Position numbers and translations under genes: made by a program. Below, one piece after another: positions 61,016 to 64,000 of a stretch of 64,000 bases of DNA. This stretch comes from Zasmidium citrigriseum. Lineage: Eukaryota; Ascomycota; Dothideomycetes; Mycosphaerellales; Mycosphaerellaceae. The stretch's first letter is position 1. Every line of letters begins with the position of its first letter. The stretch is from the NCBI GenBank assembly GCA_002786025.1, contig NHNW01000006.1:1107639-1171638 (forward strand), given 5' to 3'. Under the pieces are notes generated by a model. It was not told where the DNA came from and did not search any database. It saw only the letters and a list, made by a program, of their open reading frames with translations.

Positions 61016-64000
61016 TAACCCGGCGCCCGTAGTCTAACCCTACTATAGGTGCCGAGTAGTAAAATAGAGCTAAAGGTAGGTTACAGGTAGTCGGTTCGTA
61101 TAGGTAGTATAATATAGCTCTATTCGTCTTAAGCTAAAAACGATTCGATAGGTAGCTACGTCGGTTTAGCGGCTATAATAAGTAGAAAAGAGGAGAACGA
61201 GAGGTTTAGTATATAGGATTTTACTATATCTGTCTATATCTAAAAAGTAGTATATATATATCTAATAAAGAGAAGAAGAGAAGCCGCTCTCGTCTTAAAA
61301 GAGACGCCCGGCCGGTAGGTGCCGGCGCTAGTAGCTAGTAGCCTCGGTAGCTAATATAGCCTACCCTTAACTAGCCTATATTTCCTCCCTTACTTTTAAG
61401 TCTAACCCGTAGACTTAATATATCGCTATCGCAAAGTTAAGAACTAAAACGCCTTGTAAATAAAAGAAACTATCTATATATCGTTTATGCCTTATAGTAT
61501 TACCCTTTAAGTTCGTACCCCGGTAGGGTATAAACTGCCTAGCTAGTTATCCTAGCGTGGAACCGTGTTACTAGCGCCGTCTATAAAGTTCTCCTTAAGA
61601 AAAGAGACCTCCTCGCCCTCCTCGCCTTCGATAAACTTAGTCTCGTCCTTAGGTAGAAGCTTACTAAAGTCGCCGCTATTCTTAAAGAAGCTCTTCTACT
61701 TACCGAAGATTCTCTTTTCAAGGAGCTGTACTATACTCTAACGAGTAAAGAATTCGCTAGCGGCGCTATTTCGATAGCCCTTAAGGAAGTCGGTAAAGCT
61801 AGTATTCGTACTATCCTTATTTTCCCTAGATCTATACTAGTTAACGACACGCTATATTATATTCCTCTAAGTAGTAATAACCTAAGGATCGCTCTATATT
61901 ATCTAATAGGTTAGAGCCTTACTAATATCCTAATTAGCTCGTATCTTAATAGTAGCTAGGAACTTAAAAGGGATTCGGCTATATCGATTAGGGTAGCTAG
62001 ATAGAGTTCTCGGCGGGGCGGTAAGCTTACGGTAGGACCGACTTATCTCGTCCTAGCTACTAGTACTATTAATCTCTAGTACTCTAGTCTATAGGTTAAC
62101 TTTAATGTACTAGGGAAAGAGGTTAGTACGATCGACGTTCGGAGGCTTAACGCTAGGCGCTCTATATAGAAGGGTTAGCTTAGATATACGGATATCTAGC
62201 CTCTTCTTATAGGGGATAGGCTTCTAGTCGTATCTAGTATTCGCCGTATCCTCTAGAGTCTACATAGTGTTGTCGATAGTCTAAACTCTACTACCTACTA
62301 TCTCTAGTATATCCCTATCGAGGCGAGCTATCTATTTATTCTAAAGCTTAGGCTAATAAAGTCTAGGTATTAGCTCGGTATAGTTTAGCGCCTTCTTAGC
62401 GAGTAAGGAGAGCGAGCCTTGAATTATAAACTCTCCTCCGCTAATAGCTTTTATCTTCTTAATATTACTATCTATATAGCGAAAGCCGGTATCGGAGTAG
62501 TTAGTAGGCTTCTTCCTATTCCCTATCTCCCTATACTAATCCTTAATATAGTAGGGATAGGGGTTAAGAAAGGGGGTCTTGTCGCGGCGAAGTAGTATAT
62601 AGAGTATATAGTATATAGGGTCTAGACGTATAAGCTATTAGGCGAGAGAAAAGAGCTAGGTACGTCCCTAGCTAAAGTTACTTCGGCCGCAAATCTTCCG
62701 GGTATACTAGCGGTATATCCGAACTTCTTTAAGGATAATATTATAGATAGACTTACTATCTTTATTCTTATACTCGTGCTACTAGTCGAAGATACCGCTA
62801 ACGATAATATTGCCCTCTCTCTTCCAAGTATTTAGTATTAATAGATTAAGGCCGAGAGCTCTAGTAAGGGTATCGCGGAGTTTCGGGTTAAAGGTCTCCT
62901 AGTTACTAGGAATAATATAGCCGTTATACTAAGTACCTATCTTAAAGCGATAGGGGCCGAGGGCGTCCGAAGGGACCGTATTTATTCCGTCGCTTCTAAA
63001 GAAAGTCGGATTCTCTTACCGAAAGCGATAGAGATTACCGCGGCTACCGTATATCTTCTATAAGATATTATATAGTCTACCGTACTTAGTCTATATACCT
63101 ATAAGGCTAGCGAGTAGCTTCCTATACTTAGGATATAGGACCTTATTACCGTCTCTAGCCTTTACGTATTTATCCTAGTATAACTCTAGTATCTTAATCT
63201 TCTAGTCGTCTAGTAGGATCGATTAGAGTTTAAGATCGGTATTACTATCGATAAGGGCGATAAAGGAGGTATATATAGTATCGCTATAGTACTCGTAAAA
63301 CTTAAGTATACTATTAAGGCGACTCGAGCTATCTAAAACTTATAAACCTTCGCGTATAGACTACTAAGAATAGGCGGACTAATTAGACTATCTCGAATAG
63401 GGCGTCTACTAGGGAGTAGCTTTATAGGAGCGCTATAGCGTACTAGGTAGTAGCGGGTTCGACTTCTTAGAACTAATCGAATTATTCCGAGGGCGGGACT
63501 AGTTAGGAAGCGGCTTAGGATCTAACGGTACTAGAGGAGGATTAAGGCGGCCGCTTCGGCGGGGAGGCTAAGGGATATTCGGGTCGGCCGGCTTAGGGCC
63601 TAGCTTAGGAGCCGGCTTAGGATCCGAAAGTATAGGCTTTAGCTTATCCTAGTCCTTTCTCGAAGGTACTAGTAGAGGTAGGCCTTAGCTCGTCTTTAGC
63701 TAAAGGAACTTAGATAAGGTAAACTCCTAACCCTATAAGTTAACGAACTATCTAACCTATAGGGAGTCGAGATTAATAGCGTTAATCTCGTTAATACGAT
63801 CTATTCTCTACTCGCGAGTTAGGGTGTAGAGGTTAGAGTTTATAAGCTTAAATTCCTTATTAAGACCTTCTTTGCCCTTCCGATTAATAGTACGCTAGAT
63901 AATAGCCTTTAAAATTAGAGGGGCTACTTCCTTCTATATATTAAACCTAGCGATAAAGGATTAGAGGTACTTCTATCTATCTTCTAGAGCGGCGGTATTA
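61016..64000 (-). mobile_element. Second RIP-mutated repeat, unrecognised minus-strand reading frame
   Basis: From about 64,000 down to 61,560 the minus strand reads long protein-like runs broken only by TAG/TAA, for example KKPTNYSDTGFRYIDSNIKK and ISGGEFIIQGSLSLLAKKAL (62,530-62,400), TFNPKLRDTLTRALGLNLLI (about 62,880) and EGEEGEEVSFLKENFIDGAS near its end (about 61,590). A Pro-rich linker (DPKPAPKLGPKPADPNIP) lies near 63,600. Between 61,016 and 61,560 is a non-coding stretch that may be an LTR or terminal region. I do not recognise the protein. It continues beyond the window. Confidence 0.55.

Noticed and set aside
1..64000. CRISPR array or bacterial defence genes
   Set aside because: No regularly spaced direct repeats, and gene structure is eukaryotic throughout.

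Overview
The window reads as nuclear DNA of a filamentous ascomycete (Pezizomycotina), most likely a dothideomycete. The evidence is: short spliceosomal introns (46-67 nt, GTRNGY donors, CTRAY branch points), Zn2Cys6 regulators with a Fungal_trans domain, several 2EXR-type proteins, a WSC-GH3 secreted enzyme, and a retrotransposon mutated in the style of repeat-induced point mutation (RIP). The class assignment is inference from gene content; no rRNA or other marker lies in the window.

Layout. 1-11 kb: the 3' part of a 2-hydroxyacid dehydrogenase, a Zn2Cys6 regulator divergent from a secreted WSC-GH3 beta-xylosidase, a small spliced 41-aa cysteine protein, a 596-aa membrane protein and an NTF2/SnoaL-like protein. 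11.4-13.9 kb: an ING-family PHD-finger chromatin protein. 14.2-16.3 kb: six consecutive introns, each carrying one box C/D snoRNA. Their antisense elements identify them as homologues of yeast snR78, snR77, snR76, snR75, snR74 and snR73, in the same order as the yeast polycistron. 16.5-19 kb: two decayed genes, an HMG-box remnant and a glycosyltransferase broken over several frames. 19.2-20.0 kb: centrin Cdc31.

20.9-26.8 kb: three tandem 2EXR-type paralogues that share one intron position; the second and third also share a promoter block. 27.0-28.5 kb: a GPI-anchored fasciclin protein. 29-41 kb: an accessory-metabolism block with a Zn2Cys6 regulator divergent from an FAD monooxygenase, an MCT-type MFS transporter, a hypothetical protein, a SnoaL-like protein, a microsomal-type epoxide hydrolase and a C2H2 plus Fungal_trans regulator. 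No polyketide or peptide synthase is present. 42.7-45.4 kb: a large dynamin-like/SLIP-GC type GTPase. 46.3-47.4 kb: a Gly/Ser/Asp/Tyr-rich Ddr48-like protein, followed by a broken gene and a fourth 2EXR gene interrupted by a 119-nt assembly gap. 50-52 kb: housekeeping genes Cwc15 (spliceosome) and Rrp45 (exosome), divergently arranged. 52.9-56.3 kb: a 1,121-aa coiled-coil protein of unknown function. 56.8-57.3 kb: another NTF2-like protein.

57.8-64 kb is repeat DNA in which CpA and TpG are almost absent while CpG is kept, the footprint of saturating RIP. It starts with a candidate LTR and an initiator-tRNA-Met type primer site, runs through copia gag, zinc knuckle and integrase remnants, then breaks at about 61.0 kb into a second decayed element whose long minus-strand reading frame I do not recognise.

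The strongest discoveries are the intron-encoded snoRNA cluster, the shared promoter of the 2EXR paralogues, a C-to-G skew switch running 5' to 3' inside many genes, and the nested RIP-mutated repeats.
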